Positions 9,213 through 19,237 of a stretch of 64,000 bases of DNA are shown here, in pieces (the stretch's first letter is position 1; every line of letters begins with the position of its first letter). This stretch comes from Pectobacterium sp. CFBP8739 (lineage in GTDB: Bacteria; Pseudomonadota; Gammaproteobacteria; Enterobacterales; Enterobacteriaceae). A program made the translations under genes and the position numbers. The stretch is from the NCBI RefSeq assembly GCF_013449375.1, contig NZ_JACDRR010000021.1, positions 70,853-134,852 of the forward strand, given 5' to 3'. The notes under the pieces were generated by a model. The model was not told the DNA's origin. It saw only the letters and a list, made by a program, of their open reading frames with translations, and ran no database searches.

Positions 9213-10736
9213 TCAATTAGCGGTTATTTTCCACAGCTGATTCCATCCCCCGTTATCATGCCATTGAATGCCGGATGCACCGTTCTCTGTCGAACGGCTG
9301 TTAACATCCAAAAGTTTCCCACTGTTCCTATTCATGATTTTATAATAGCCATCACCCGCATCTAAAATAAGCCATTGTTGGCTAAAATGGCCAGTGTTAT
9401 ACATTTGGATAATTTGCGCCCCGTCGTCATTGGCACTGGCGGCAATATCGATGTATTTTCCACTATTCACATTCACCAGATTAAAATAACCATTACCCAC
9501 CGCGTTAAAATAAAAACGCTGACTGTCCCAGTTGCCGTCACTGTATTGTTCAACCCACGCGCCGTCTTCACGCGAACCGCTCACAATATTCAGTGATTTG
9601 CCACTATGTCGATTAGCGATCTTATAGCGGGTTCCGTTGATAAAATTGATTTGTGATTCGGCAAACGCGTCCAGCGCTCGGGTAAATTGCAATACATTGG
9701 TTGAAACTTGCTTCGTCGCGCCTAACGCGTAGCCATCCGGCAACACGCTGGCATTACCCGCAGGTTCCCAATAAAAAACTCCGATCCCTTTATTTCCCGG
9801 AACGGCTTTAACAAGATTAATCGTATCCCTAATCGTCCAGTAACTGTCTGTCGGGTTAGTTTCCAAACCGCCGACTTCAACGACCATGACTTCCTTACCA
9901 TACCGGCTAGCCATATCATTGAGGTTGCTAGCCAGTGCGCCAGTGAGCTCCCAATAGTTTTTCCCCTCCCAATAGGGATAGAATGAAAAACCAATCACAT
10001 CGGTTTTCCCACCGTATGTGGTGAGGAAATTGTCAAAAAACCAGCGAGCGTTTGAATTATTATTCCCATGCGCCAGATGGCTGATCACTTTAGAGGAAGG
10101 GCTGACCGCTTTAACCGCATCATAGCCCGCATTCAGTAGCTGCGTTAAATTAGCAAACCGGCTTGTGCTCCCTTCTGGGAGTAAAATTCCGGGGTTCATT
10201 TCATTACCAACCTGCACCCATTCCGGCGTCACGCCTGCGGAAATAAGCGCAGTCATCACTTCATGTGTATGGTTATAAACGGCCGTCTTTAATTGGCTCA
10301 GATTGTAGTTCGCCCACGCGGCTGGCTTTATTTGATGACCCGGATCGGCGAAAACATCACTATAGTGGAAATCTACCATGACGCGCATTCCCATCGCTTT
10401 GGCGCGCTGTGCAGCATCCACCACGCGGGTTTTATCCGTATAGCCGAGCAGCGTCCAAGTCGTATTATCTTTATGCCATAGCGCACTGGGGTCGGGATTA
10501 ACGAAAATGCGTAACCGTACAGCATTAATACCGTGATCGCGCAATATCTGTAATACATCGCGCGGCGTTCCTGCATCATCACGCCAGCTTACCCCTCGAT
10601 CTTCTAATTGCTTTACCCAACCAATATCCGCGCCATAAGCAAACGGCTGCGCCGCTTTCGCCAAATTGGCTGACATGAACCCGATAAACAGCATTAACAA
10701 TACAGAGATGATTCCTGAATAATTATTCTTTTTCAT
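9213..10736 (-). CDS. Secreted endo-beta-1,4-galactanase (GH53) with C-terminal ricin-like lectin domain
   Basis: This 507-aa enzyme is predicted to cut the beta-1,4-galactan side chains of pectin outside the cell. A Sec signal peptide (basic MKKNN, hydrophobic core, cut after AKA) leads into a GH53 barrel at ~30-355. The barrel begins FAYGADIGWVKQLEDRG, has the acid/base glutamate in VQVGNEMNPG, and a likely nucleophile in MVVEVGG. Residues ~365-507 form three related repeats with QRF, QQW and QLW motifs, a ricin/CBM13-type beta-trefoil that should bind sugar. Many enterobacterial galactanases end after the barrel, so the lectin module is notable. AGGAG precedes the ATG. It lies downstream of the ABC importer on the same strand. 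Export beyond the outer membrane via a type II system is inference. Confidence 0.9.
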   Translation of the reverse strand: MKKNNYSGIISVLLMLFIGFMSANLAKAAQPFAYGADIGWVKQLEDRGVSWRDDAGTPRDVLQILRDHGINAVRLRIFVNPDPSALWHKDNTTWTLLGYTDKTRVVDAAQRAKAMGMRVMVDFHYSDVFADPGHQIKPAAWANYNLSQLKTAVYNHTHEVMTALISAGVTPEWVQVGNEMNPGILLPEGSTSRFANLTQLLNAGYDAVKAVSPSSKVISHLAHGNNNSNARWFFDNFLTTYGGKTDVIGFSFYPYWEGKNYWELTGALASNLNDMASRYGKEVMVVEVGGLETNPTDSYWTIRDTINLVKAVPGNKGIGVFYWEPAGNASVLPDGYALGATKQVSTNVLQFTRALDAFAESQINFINGTRYKIANRHSGKSLNIVSGSREDGAWVEQYSDGNWDSQRFYFNAVGNGYFNLVNVNSGKYIDIAASANDDGAQIIQMYNTGHFSQQWLILDAGDGYYKIMNRNSGKLLDVNSRSTENGASGIQWHDNGGWNQLWKITAN

Positions 10737-10849
10737 TCATTTCTCCTTGAGGTAACACGCTTAAAAGGTATTTATGACATAAATACCCAGGCACAGATTA
10801 AAAAATAGAGGACTGATATTTATAAGAATGAATCTCACAGAATAAACCG

Positions 10850-10869
10850 AGCAGCCATTAATGGCTGCT
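10850..10869 (-). terminator. Palindromic stem-loop after the ABC importer operon
   Basis: A perfect 20-bp palindrome (AGCAGCCATTAATGGCTGCT) lies about 80 bp past the ATPase stop, with CGGTTTATTC after it on the minus strand. It may be a weak terminator between importer and galactanase, or an operator; the T run is poor. Confidence 0.4.
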
Positions 10870-10948
10870 TAGCTACTTTCTAATTTTTCCACTTATTCAA
10901 CATGACGTTTTCTATGGCATTATCCTCGTCATGACAGACATTTTCTTT

Positions 10949-12034
10949 TTAATTAATCCGCTTTCCATTTTCATCAAAAAAGTGAAGATATTCACTATGG
11001 CACGTCAGAGGAATCGTTGAGTAAGGCACAATATTATTATCACCCGACAAATGCACCTTGAAATTATTAACGCCAGAATATGCGCCAAAAATATAGGTCG
11101 CATTACCCAGCCTTTCAGTGACTTCACTATTGATCGACAAACTGACGTCTCCGCCATTCGGATCAATACTCAGGTGTTCAGGGCGGATACCCACGGTAAT
11201 TTTCTGATCGGTGCATAATCCGTGGTTAGCAAGATTAACGGAAAGTGTATTGAGCTTATTGATCAAGATACTCACGTTATTCCCTTCAACCTGTAGCACT
11301 TCTCCAGGTAAAAAGTTCATATTCGGCGAACCGATAAAACCGGCGACAAAAAGATTTTCTGGCTTATGGTAGAGCGCCATCGGAGTGCCAACCTGCTCAA
11401 TATATCCCTTGTTTAACACCACAATTTTATCCGCCAGCGTCATCGCTTCCACCTGGTCGTGCGTCACATATATCATGGTGTTACGCATTTCCTGGTGCAG
11501 CCGGGCAATCTGTAAACGCATTTCCACGCGTAATTCGGCGTCGAGGTTCGAGAGAGGCTCATCGAATAAAAACACTTTAGGGTCACGTACAATGGCCCGC
11601 CCAATCGCAACGCGCTGGCGTTGACCACCAGACAGTTGTTTCGGTGTACGATCCAGCAATCCTTCTAGCTGAAGCGTCATCGCCGCCTTCCGCACCATTT
11701 TTTCGACTTCAGCTTTGGGGTGCCCGTTCATTCTCAACCCAAACCCCATATTTTCAGCCACCGTCATATGCGGGTACAGCGCGTAAGACTGGAACACCAT
11801 CGCAATCCCCCGCTCTGCGGGATCGAAATGGTTAACTAAACGGTTATCAATATGAATTTCGCCATCCGTGATATCTTCCAATCCTGCGATCATTCTCAGC
11901 AACGTCGATTTACCACACCCCGACGGGCCGACGAAGACCACAAATTCGCCTGAATTAATCTCAAGATTAATACGATGGATGGTTTCAGTCTTATCGTAAC
12001 GCTTCACTATATTTTTTAATAAAATATCAGCCAT
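10949..12034 (-). CDS. Sugar ABC transporter ATP-binding protein (MsmX/UgpC/MalK type)
   Basis: This 361-aa cytoplasmic ATPase powers the importer encoded upstream. Walker A is GPSGCGKST (36-44), the signature is [14 protein letters not shown], and Walker B is [13 protein letters not shown], followed by the switch histidine in VTHDQ. The C-terminal ~110 residues form the MalK-type OB regulatory domain ([10 protein letters not shown]). The start is the ATG at 12034, with GAGG six bases upstream; an in-frame TTG at 12046 has no such support. It is last in the four-gene importer cluster. Next to a galactanase, the substrate is probably galacto-oligosaccharide. Confidence 0.9.
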   Translation of the reverse strand: MADILLKNIVKRYDKTETIHRINLEINSGEFVVFVGPSGCGKSTLLRMIAGLEDITDGEIHIDNRLVNHFDPAERGIAMVFQSYALYPHMTVAENMGFGLRMNGHPKAEVEKMVRKAAMTLQLEGLLDRTPKQLSGGQRQRVAIGRAIVRDPKVFLFDEPLSNLDAELRVEMRLQIARLHQEMRNTMIYVTHDQVEAMTLADKIVVLNKGYIEQVGTPMALYHKPENLFVAGFIGSPNMNFLPGEVLQVEGNNVSILINKLNTLSVNLANHGLCTDQKITVGIRPEHLSIDPNGGDVSLSINSEVTERLGNATYIFGAYSGVNNFKVHLSGDNNIVPYSTIPLTCHSEYLHFFDENGKRIN

Positions 12035-12070
12035 GTTGAACCTCAAACTTAATTTGCCATTGCGCGCGTA

Positions 12071-12883
12071 TTACTTCACTGCGCCCGTCATGCTGGCGAT
12101 AAATTGCTTTTGCATGGCGAAGAAGATAAGTAAGCTAGGAAGAGTAGAGATGACTGTTCCCACCATAATAAGCCCGAAGTCTGGAGAATAGGCAGAAGCA
12201 AAGCTGGATAACACCAGATTAATCGTCTTTAATTCATTAGACTGGAGGACAATAAGCGGCCAGAGAAAGGCATTCCATGACGTCATGAAAACAATAATAA
12301 AAGCAGCGGAATAACTGGCGCGCATAATCGGCACGTAGACATACAGGAAAATTTTCCACTCAGCGACGCTTTCCACACGCGCCGCATCAATCAACTCTCT
12401 CGGAAACGTTTTCGTACATTGCCTAAAGTAGAAAATAATAAATGCCCCGGCCACGGTCGGCATGACAACGGCAAAATGCGTATCCAGTAAACCAGCCTTA
12501 CCAAACATGGTGAAAAGCGGGATCATTAATGCCGCGAACGGAATCATCATCGTCGTGAGTAACGCCACATAGACACGCTCACGATTCTTACTGGCATAAA
12601 TTTCAAACGCATAGCCTGCGATAGAGCACACGACAAGCGTGGACACCGTACTGATCAACGCAATTTTTGACGTGTTCCAGAACACCAGCGCCAAATCCAC
12701 CTGGCTCGTCAGATTGGTAAAATTGACCAGTAATTGATCGCCAAACGTGAATTTCCCCATGTTGATTTGGCTGGTGCTATTTGTGCTCGACACCACCATC
12801 CAATAGAAAGGGAAAAGCGAAAAAATACTCATCAATACGAGAAAAGCATGCATGAGTAGGCTGTTAACGTTACTTTTCCTCAT
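12071..12883 (-). CDS. Sugar ABC transporter permease (MalG-like)
   Basis: This 270-aa inner-membrane subunit has six predicted helices beginning LLMHAFLVLMSIFSLFPFYW. It carries the EAA loop that contacts the ATPase (ELIDAARVESVAEWKIF, then VPIMRAS). The C-terminus (FFAMQKQFIASMTGAVK) is characteristic of MalG/LacG-type proteins. Only one base separates it from the MalF-like gene before it, so the two are translated together. Its partner ATPase gene begins 36 bp downstream. It likely carries oligogalactosides, by genomic context only. Confidence 0.9.
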   Translation of the reverse strand: MRKSNVNSLLMHAFLVLMSIFSLFPFYWMVVSSTNSTSQINMGKFTFGDQLLVNFTNLTSQVDLALVFWNTSKIALISTVSTLVVCSIAGYAFEIYASKNRERVYVALLTTMMIPFAALMIPLFTMFGKAGLLDTHFAVVMPTVAGAFIIFYFRQCTKTFPRELIDAARVESVAEWKIFLYVYVPIMRASYSAAFIIVFMTSWNAFLWPLIVLQSNELKTINLVLSSFASAYSPDFGLIMVGTVISTLPSLLIFFAMQKQFIASMTGAVK

Positions 12884-12884
12884 A

Positions 12885-13766
12885 TCATTCCTTCCGTGCT
12901 GCTTTGAACTGAATCAGTGCCAGTATTGCTGAAAAAACAACAATGACGTAGGAAACCGTTGCCGCATAGCCAAAATTAGGCACAAACTTGAATGACAGGT
13001 TATAAATATAAAGCGATAGCGTCAGCGTCGCATTTGCTGGGCCACCATTCGTGATATTCATCGCTTCATCAAACAACTGTAATGTGCCGATCGTTGATGT
13101 CACACTGGTAAAAAGAATGACCGGTTTCAATAACGGGATCGTAATGAAGAAAAATTGCTTAATTGGGCTGACACCATCAACTCGGGCAGCTTCATAAATG
13201 GACTTATCAATATTTTGCATCGCGGAAAGATAGAATATCATGTTATATCCCGTCCAGCGCCACGTAATAGCAATAATGATGGTCACCTTCGCCCAGAAAG
13301 GATCGGATAGCCACGGAATCGGATCGTCAATGACATGAGTAAACAGTAAGAATGAATTAATCACACCATCCAGTTCAAACATACTCTTAAAAAGAATTGA
13401 GTAGGCAACCAGTGAGGTTACACAGGGTAAAAAGATCGCTATCCTAAACCACTGACGATATTTAAGCTGAGAAGAATTCAAACAAGAAGAAATGGCCAAT
13501 GATAATAAAATCATAATCGGAACTTGGATTACCAGAAATGTCAATGTATTCCAGAGTGCCGTTTTGAACATAGGATCATTGAATAAACGGATGATATTTC
13601 CCAGGCCAACAAATTGTGTCACCACACCACGGCCAGATTGAAAAGAGAGCCAAAGTGATTTGAAAATAGGGTATATCGTCATTAAGGCAATTAACCCAAC
13701 AGCGGTAGCGACGAAAGCCCAGCCGTTGATGTTATAAAGCCTATTCATTTTAGGTTTATACATCAT
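12885..13766 (-). CDS. Sugar ABC transporter permease (MalF-like)
   Basis: This 293-aa inner-membrane subunit is the second channel half. Helices start at WAFVATAVGLIALMTIYPIF, and the EAA loop reads SIYEAARVDGVSPIKQFFFI followed by TIPLLKP. The reading frame is open to a TTG at 13793, but the tandem ATG pair at 13766/13763 is the more natural start. The ribosome site before it is weak, so translation may depend on neighbours. It follows the binding-protein gene after a stem-loop at 13796-13820, an arrangement that usually makes the binding protein more abundant than the permeases. Confidence 0.87.
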   Translation of the reverse strand: MMYKPKMNRLYNINGWAFVATAVGLIALMTIYPIFKSLWLSFQSGRGVVTQFVGLGNIIRLFNDPMFKTALWNTLTFLVIQVPIMILLSLAISSCLNSSQLKYRQWFRIAIFLPCVTSLVAYSILFKSMFELDGVINSFLLFTHVIDDPIPWLSDPFWAKVTIIIAITWRWTGYNMIFYLSAMQNIDKSIYEAARVDGVSPIKQFFFITIPLLKPVILFTSVTSTIGTLQLFDEAMNITNGGPANATLTLSLYIYNLSFKFVPNFGYAATVSYVIVVFSAILALIQFKAARKE

Positions 13767-13795
13767 TATCACACCATCGATTTCCGGAGACAAAC

Positions 13796-13820
13796 GCTTG
13801 AGGGCTTCCCGCCCTCAAGC
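13796..13820 (-). other. Intercistronic stem-loop after the binding-protein gene
   Basis: GCTTGAGGG (13796-13804) pairs with CCCTCAAGC (13812-13820). It lies between the solute-binding-protein stop and the first permease gene, without a T run. It probably protects the upstream mRNA or attenuates read-through, as between malE and malF. Confidence 0.6.
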
Positions 13821-13829
13821 TCACACTCG

Positions 13830-15095
13830 CTACTGCATAATCTGATTTTTTAATGTCGTTTCGGCGCGTTTTAACACGTCATCGACAGAATCGCCTTTCA
13901 GTAATGCAGGTATTTCAGCAGCAATGGCGTTATCCACTTCCTGGGTATACATACCGTAGGAAACCTGTGGGATTTCAGTCACCCATTTAGAAAAATCAGC
14001 GAACACGGGTTGCCCGCCAAAGAACGGATCCTGTACCGCGTAAGCTGGGCCGGAAGTGGCTGGCAAGAAGGTGGCGAGCGCCCCACGATCAACCAAAAGG
14101 GTTTGATACATATTGCTATCCGCCGCGAAGGTTTTCTGCAAAAACTCAATCGCCTGTTTCGTGTTTTTTCCCCCTTTTAAGACATACCAGCTCGAGCCCC
14201 CCTGATTGGAGGCATGAACCGCGTTGTCGAGATTCAACCGAGGGATCGGTGCGACACGCCATTTTCCTTTCTGATCTGCGGCACTTTTAATTGAACCAAT
14301 TACCCACACACCGGAAACTACACTCGCCGATTTTCCGGCATTAAAACTCCCCACGAAACTCGACCAACCAGAAATAGGGCGTGCAATTTTCGCGTCATTA
14401 ATCGCTTTAATCGTTTTTAATGTTTCTTTCAGTGCATTGTTTTTGGTGAGATTGAGCTGTCCTTGATTATCGAAGAACCATTCTCCTCCGGACTGCATCA
14501 TAATATGAGGGAGAACCACATCATTCATATCATAGGTCAGCATATCAACACCGGTTTTCGCTTTTACCTGCTTACCGATTTCAATATATTTATCCCAGGT
14601 AATGTTCACCATATCACTCTCTTTATATCCCGCCGCCTCCAGATAATCGAGTCGATAGAACATTCCCGCCACGCCGGAATCAAAAGGCACACCGTATACC
14701 TTATCCCCTACTGTCATCACTTTTGTTTTATACGGTGCAAACTGGCTATAGTCGATAGCGCCCTGTAATGGAATAAACGAATCAGGATAAGCCCGAAGAT
14801 ATTTCTGCGCATTATAATCTTCAATAAGTACAATATCAGGAAGCGAGTTTTTAACTCCTGAAGCCAACATGGTATTTAATTTCTGCTCAATATCTTCTTT
14901 GCCCGAATCGATTACTTTCAGACTGAAACTGGGGTCGGATTTTTTATATATCGACGATGCCTCATGCATTGCCGCAACATTGAAATTAGGGTCCCAAGCC
15001 CACACGGTGACTTCAGCAGCCAGGCTATGACTCGATAAGCCCAGTGTGAGGAATGAAACTGCAAATAGGGTAGATACTTTATTCTTGATCTTCAT
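13830..15095 (-). CDS. Sugar ABC transporter periplasmic substrate-binding protein
   Basis: This 421-aa periplasmic receptor begins with a clear Sec signal peptide (MKIKNK, hydrophobic stretch, likely cut after HSLAA) and then EVTVWAWDPNFNV. It has the family-1 sugar-binding layout, with YGVPFDSGVAGMFYRLDYLE near residue 130 and a C-terminal FLQKTFAADSN region. It is the first gene of the importer cluster and the closest to the CRP-like site at 15186-15201. It resembles multiple-sugar and galactan-type binding proteins; the ligand is inferred from the linked galactanase. Confidence 0.9.
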   Translation of the reverse strand: MKIKNKVSTLFAVSFLTLGLSSHSLAAEVTVWAWDPNFNVAAMHEASSIYKKSDPSFSLKVIDSGKEDIEQKLNTMLASGVKNSLPDIVLIEDYNAQKYLRAYPDSFIPLQGAIDYSQFAPYKTKVMTVGDKVYGVPFDSGVAGMFYRLDYLEAAGYKESDMVNITWDKYIEIGKQVKAKTGVDMLTYDMNDVVLPHIMMQSGGEWFFDNQGQLNLTKNNALKETLKTIKAINDAKIARPISGWSSFVGSFNAGKSASVVSGVWVIGSIKSAADQKGKWRVAPIPRLNLDNAVHASNQGGSSWYVLKGGKNTKQAIEFLQKTFAADSNMYQTLLVDRGALATFLPATSGPAYAVQDPFFGGQPVFADFSKWVTEIPQVSYGMYTQEVDNAIAAEIPALLKGDSVDDVLKRAETTLKNQIMQ

Positions 15096-15185
15096 CAGAG
15101 CAGTCCTTCTTTACTTTTTGTAAAGAGAGAATATGAGTTACTGCATAATGAAGCAACGAGTTACACCGCTTACATTCTTTCATCC

Positions 15186-15201
15186 GGTGATGCGGGTCAC
15201 A
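15186..15201 (-). promoter_or_regulatory. CRP-like site in the importer promoter region
   Basis: GGTGATGCGGGTCACA agrees with TGTGA-N6-TCACA at 9 of 10 positions and lies 91 bp upstream of the binding-protein start. The rest of the 380-bp gap (15096-15475) is AT-rich. I could not define the LacI-family operator or the promoter hexamers in it. Confidence 0.55.
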
Positions 15202-15475
15202 CAACAGGGAGAAAAATGACTAAATATTCGATCTAAATACAAAAAATTCAGGAAAATTTTCCTTCCGCAAAGCCCATGCCAGCCGATAAAAACGATCAAA
15301 ATAAGAACAGAAAATGACATATACAATTGAAAACAAAATAAAAAATGAAAGTAAAAAAAGGCTACTCAGCTCATATTGATCATAATCCCCCCTTCACCAT
15401 GGAATTACGCAAAAATGAAAGCGTTACCACAAAAATCAAGCGGCACATGGGATACCCGTGTGCCGCAAAACATGC

Positions 15476-16057
15476 CTATGCCTTGGCAAACCAGCCGCGG
15501 ATGATCGCGTGCTGTAGCAGCATGATGGTTTTACCGTCTTTAATCCGGCCATCGTTCATCATCGCAACGGCTTCGCTGAACGGCAGTTCCAGCACCTCGA
15601 TATCTTCATCTTCCACACCACCGCCCAGATTATCCCGCTGCGACTCATCGTATTCAGCAGCAAAAAAGTACACACGCTCCGTCACGCTACCCGGCGACAT
15701 GTAGGCATAGAACAGCTTTTCCACGTTGCCGATCGCATAGCCAGTTTCTTCGATGGCTTCGTTACGGATACATTCTTCGGGCGAATGGTCGTCCAGCAAA
15801 CCCGCGCAGGTTTCCAGCAGCATGCCGCTTTCGTTGCCGTTGACGTAGGTAGGAATACGGAATTGTCGTGTCAGAATCACCGTGCCTTTTGCTCGGTTGT
15901 ACAACAGAATCGTCGCGCCATCACCACGGTCATAAACCTCACGAACCTGGCGAACGATGCCGCCATTATTTCTTTTCAAATCAAAAGTATATTTATTCAG
16001 AATGTACCAGTTATCGGATAGCAGCTTCTTTTCAACGATATCAATGGGAGACGACAT
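15476..16057 (-). CDS. nudK: GDP-mannose pyrophosphatase NudK (Nudix)
   Basis: This 193-aa Nudix hydrolase would split GDP-mannose into GMP and mannose-1-phosphate. The Nudix box runs from [20 protein letters not shown] (residues ~87-106), with the metal-binding REAxEE-type core present as [10 protein letters not shown]. The upstream [10 protein letters not shown] and the following [19 protein letters not shown] are typical of NudK/ADP-ribose pyrophosphatase relatives. Length agrees with E. coli NudK (191 aa). It is a single gene divergent from the MFS permease. Confidence 0.9.
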   Translation of the reverse strand: MSSPIDIVEKKLLSDNWYILNKYTFDLKRNNGGIVRQVREVYDRGDGATILLYNRAKGTVILTRQFRIPTYVNGNESGMLLETCAGLLDDHSPEECIRNEAIEETGYAIGNVEKLFYAYMSPGSVTERVYFFAAEYDESQRDNLGGGVEDEDIEVLELPFSEAVAMMNDGRIKDGKTIMLLQHAIIRGWFAKA

Positions 16058-16288
16058 GCAAACACCTCAGCGATCGATGTGGAGGGAAGGCTCGTTTATA
16101 TACAACGCGAATTCATCATATCCCCTTTTAACCGCAGCATAAATGGGTTGCAGGCACGGTTTCCCGGATGCCAGAGCCTTACCACAATCTATTCTCTCTG
16201 CGTCACCAACCCACTCATTACTATTCACTTTCATTTGACGAGGAAACAGGCAGGATAATGACATACTCTCTCTACCCTGAGCCATCGA

Positions 16289-17455
16289 ATGACGGAACAT
16301 CCTCGCTTTATCGCCCTATCGGATACGCAGACGCGTGCCCTGTTCGGGACGATCGTGCTGGCGCTAGGCATGGGGCTTGGGCGCTTTTTGTATACGCCGA
16401 TGCTGCCTGTGATGCTGGAAGAAGGCCATTTCACCTTCAACCAGCTTTCCTATATTGCCAGCGCGAACTACGCAGGCTACCTGTTCGGCAGTCTGGTTTT
16501 CTCTTTTAGCCGTCGCGCTTCAGCCTCTCAACCGATGTTCCTGCTGTTTAGCGCCGCCGCCGCGACCGTCGTTTTACTTCTCGCAATGGCGATGACCACC
16601 AGCACAACACTGGTTATGGTTATTCGTTTCCTCGCCGGGCTCACCAGTGCGGCGATGATGATCTTCGGCTCTTTGGCCATTTTGCACCACACCAGACAGG
16701 CTCGCGTTGTCGCATCGCTTTATGCCGGAGTCGGCGTAGGGATCGTGTTAGGGAATGAATACATCATCATCGGACGGCATTACGCCCTCACCGCCGAGCT
16801 ATTATGGTGGGGAGCCACCCTGCTCTCAGCATCGCTTTTGCTCGTCTTACTTATCCTTTCGCCGCCTGAATCCAGCGTCACGCCACAAACGATGGCGAAT
16901 AGTGATGAGCCGCCTCAGCTTGGCTGGAGGCGACTTACGCTGCTGTATGGTCTGGCAGGATTCGGATACATCATCATCGCCACCTACCTGCCGTTGATGG
17001 TGATGGCACTGGGTATGCCGCGTGTATCTCTTCATCTCTGGTCGCTAGTTGGGCTGGCCATCATTCCCGGCTGTTTTTTCTGGCTATGGGCCGCCAACCG
17101 CTGGGGAACGTTGCCCTGCCTAACGGCAAACCTGCTCATTCAGGGCGTATGCGTCCTACTGACGCTATTCAGTCACTCGCCCACGGCGTTGATACTCAGC
17201 TGTGTCGGCTTTGGTGCTACCTTTATAGGAACGACCTCGCTGGTGATGCCCTTAGCCAAACGACTACGCGTGCCGCACGGCATCAACCTGCTTGGTCTGG
17301 TGACGCTCACTTACGGCATTGGCCAAATTCTTGGCCCGCTGCTCACCAGCGCCTTAACGAATAACAACGCTGTCGTCCCAGCCATTCTGTGCAGCGCAGC
17401 AGCACTTTTCATCGCGGCAGGACTCTGTTTCCCTTACCGTCGGCCACAACCCTAA
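16289..17455 (+). CDS. YbfB/YjiJ-family MFS transporter
   Basis: This 388-aa polytopic inner-membrane protein starts with GTIVLALGMGLGRFLYTPML, the hallmark first helix of the YbfB/YjiJ subgroup of the major facilitator superfamily. About twelve hydrophobic segments follow. The substrate is unknown for this family. The ribosome site before the ATG at 16289 is weak, but the first helix would be lost with later starts. The tautomerase gene follows after 13 bp, so the two probably form an operon. Confidence 0.85.
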   Translation: MTEHPRFIALSDTQTRALFGTIVLALGMGLGRFLYTPMLPVMLEEGHFTFNQLSYIASANYAGYLFGSLVFSFSRRASASQPMFLLFSAAAATVVLLLAMAMTTSTTLVMVIRFLAGLTSAAMMIFGSLAILHHTRQARVVASLYAGVGVGIVLGNEYIIIGRHYALTAELLWWGATLLSASLLLVLLILSPPESSVTPQTMANSDEPPQLGWRRLTLLYGLAGFGYIIIATYLPLMVMALGMPRVSLHLWSLVGLAIIPGCFFWLWAANRWGTLPCLTANLLIQGVCVLLTLFSHSPTALILSCVGFGATFIGTTSLVMPLAKRLRVPHGINLLGLVTLTYGIGQILGPLLTSALTNNNAVVPAILCSAAALFIAAGLCFPYRRPQP

Positions 17456-17468
17456 TCCAGGAGAACCC

Positions 17469-17672
17469 ATGCCATACGTCAACATCAAAATCACCAATGA
17501 AGGTGCCACCACGGAACAAAAGCGTCAGCTAATTGAGGGCGTCACCCAACTGCTGGTCGATGTGCTAAACAAAAACCCAAAAACCACCGTAGTGGTGATT
17601 GATGAAGTCGACACGGACAACTGGGGAATCGGCGGCGTGCCGGTAACGGAGCTGAGGAAGGGTAGCCAGTAA
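17469..17672 (+). CDS. 4-oxalocrotonate tautomerase-family protein
   Basis: This 67-aa protein starts MPYVNIKITNEGAT, so the catalytic N-terminal proline of the 4-oxalocrotonate tautomerase family would be exposed after methionine removal. The arginine expected in the middle of the enzyme is not obvious, while the C-terminal NWGIGGVPVTELR is typical. A good AGGAG site lies before the ATG. It is probably co-transcribed with the MFS permease upstream. The substrate is unknown; enterobacterial PptA-like proteins are the nearest named group. Confidence 0.85.
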   Translation: MPYVNIKITNEGATTEQKRQLIEGVTQLLVDVLNKNPKTTVVVIDEVDTDNWGIGGVPVTELRKGSQ

Positions 17673-17757
17673 GAAGGCGAATATGAGAGTAGTGTAGTGA
17701 TAGTGCGTTGAGCAGTGCCACCACCCGCATCTGGCGCGATAAGTGGTGGCACCCGAT

Positions 17758-18996
17758 CTATATCCCCAACATCGTATCAATCAGCAGATACATATTGAGA
17801 GAAACGACCAGCACGACAATGAGTTGCCCGATGCACTGCACCCATTTGCCGTTGACCATCGACCCCATCAGCTCACGGTTGCCAGTGAAGGACAGCAGCG
17901 GAACCAGCGCCAGCGCAATCCCAAAGCTCAGTACCACCTGACTCAATACCAGCACGCGCGTCGGATCCATACCGGACAGGATCACGATAAACGACGGCAG
18001 CATCGTTACGGTGCGGCGTACCCAAAGCGGGATATGGAAGCGCACAAATCCCTGCATCACCACCTGCCCCGCCAGCGTGCCGACAACCGTGGAAGAAAGC
18101 CCTGCCGCCACAAGGCTCAGACCGAAAATCACAGCGGCGGCTTTACCCAGCAGCGGCTCCAGCGTGAGGTAGGCTTTATCCAGATCGGCAATATCCTGAT
18201 TGCCGCTGAAATGGAACGCCGCCGCCGCCGTTGCCATCATCGCCAAATTGACGAATCCGGCGATGGTCATTGCAATCGCGACATCGACTTTCGTTGCAGA
18301 ATAGCGCTCGGCACGAGTATGGCTGCCTTCGTGCTGCGTTAAGGAAGAGTGAAGGTAAATCACATGCGGCATAATGGTCGCCCCCAGCACACCTGCGGCC
18401 AGCAGCACGGCATCGGAGGTCGGCAGACTAGGGATCGCCATGCCTTTGGCTAATGTGGACAACTCAGGCTGAGAGAAGACCAATTCGACAATATACGCCG
18501 CCGCCACAAACAGCAACAGGCCGCCGATGACCATCTCCATCGGCTTCTGACCACGCTGTTGCAGCATTAAAATCAGGAAAGTGGCAATAGCCGTGAGAAT
18601 CGCGCCTTCCAGCAACGACACGCCCAAGAGCAGTTTGAACCCAATCGCTGCACCGATAAACTCGGCCAGATCGGTCGCCATCGCAATAATTTCGGCCTGC
18701 ACCCAATAAGCCCAAACGGCCGGACGCGGAAAGCGATCGCGGATATGTTCCGCTAGATTCTTACCCGTTGCGATCCCCAACTTAGCGGACAGCAGTTGGA
18801 TCAGCATCGCCATCAGGTTCGCCCACACCACCACCCACAGCAACGTATAGCCATAGGCTGCGCCAGACTGGATGTTTGTGGCGAAGTTACCCGGATCGAT
18901 ATAACCAATCGCCGCGATAAACGCCGGCCCCATCAGAGAAAGTTTGACCTTCCTTGATGTACGGCTTGTTGACTCAATAACACGGCTACCCGGCAT
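17758..18996 (-). CDS. mntH: Manganese transport protein MntH (NRAMP)
   Basis: This 412-aa proton-coupled Mn2+ importer sits in the inner membrane. The metal site [13 protein letters not shown] is in helix 1, and the matching helix-6 motif is [11 protein letters not shown]. Eleven helices are predicted, and the length equals E. coli MntH. A strong Fur-box palindrome lies 45 bp upstream of the start, which fits iron- and manganese-responsive control. It stands alone, converging on the tautomerase gene. Confidence 0.95.
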   Translation of the reverse strand: MPGSRVIESTSRTSRKVKLSLMGPAFIAAIGYIDPGNFATNIQSGAAYGYTLLWVVVWANLMAMLIQLLSAKLGIATGKNLAEHIRDRFPRPAVWAYWVQAEIIAMATDLAEFIGAAIGFKLLLGVSLLEGAILTAIATFLILMLQQRGQKPMEMVIGGLLLFVAAAYIVELVFSQPELSTLAKGMAIPSLPTSDAVLLAAGVLGATIMPHVIYLHSSLTQHEGSHTRAERYSATKVDVAIAMTIAGFVNLAMMATAAAAFHFSGNQDIADLDKAYLTLEPLLGKAAAVIFGLSLVAAGLSSTVVGTLAGQVVMQGFVRFHIPLWVRRTVTMLPSFIVILSGMDPTRVLVLSQVVLSFGIALALVPLLSFTGNRELMGSMVNGKWVQCIGQLIVVLVVSLNMYLLIDTMLGI

Positions 18997-19040
18997 AGTA
19001 TGACCCTTCTAACACTGGTGTTTTACTACTCTCACAAAAA

Positions 19041-19055
19041 CGATAATGATTATCA
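19041..19055 (-). promoter_or_regulatory. Fur box upstream of mntH
   Basis: CGATAATGATTATCA matches the 7-1-7 Fur palindrome TGATAATNATTATCA at all but the first base. It lies in the mntH promoter region. I did not find a convincing MntR or OxyR site nearby. Confidence 0.75.
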
Positions 19056-19165
19056 AGTGCATTTAGAGGGGTGATACCAATTCTTTTGATAGTTAAAGAT
19101 GATGAGTCACTCAAAACCTAAAAAACATCTTTTTTATCAAACAAACATTAACAAAATATAAACAA

Positions 19166-19190
19166 AAACCCCATGCAGGGCACGGGGTTT
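19166..19190 (-). terminator. Terminator of grpE
   Basis: AAACCCC (19166-19172) and GGGGTTT (19184-19190) form a stem that continues inward with GTGC/GCAT around a 3-nt loop. On the minus strand it is followed by TTTGTTTATAT. It lies about 50 bp after the grpE stop. Confidence 0.8.
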
Positions 19191-19237
19191 GGAAATGAAG
19201 CTACGTTGTAAATACAGCGCGTAAAAGCAAAAGACGA

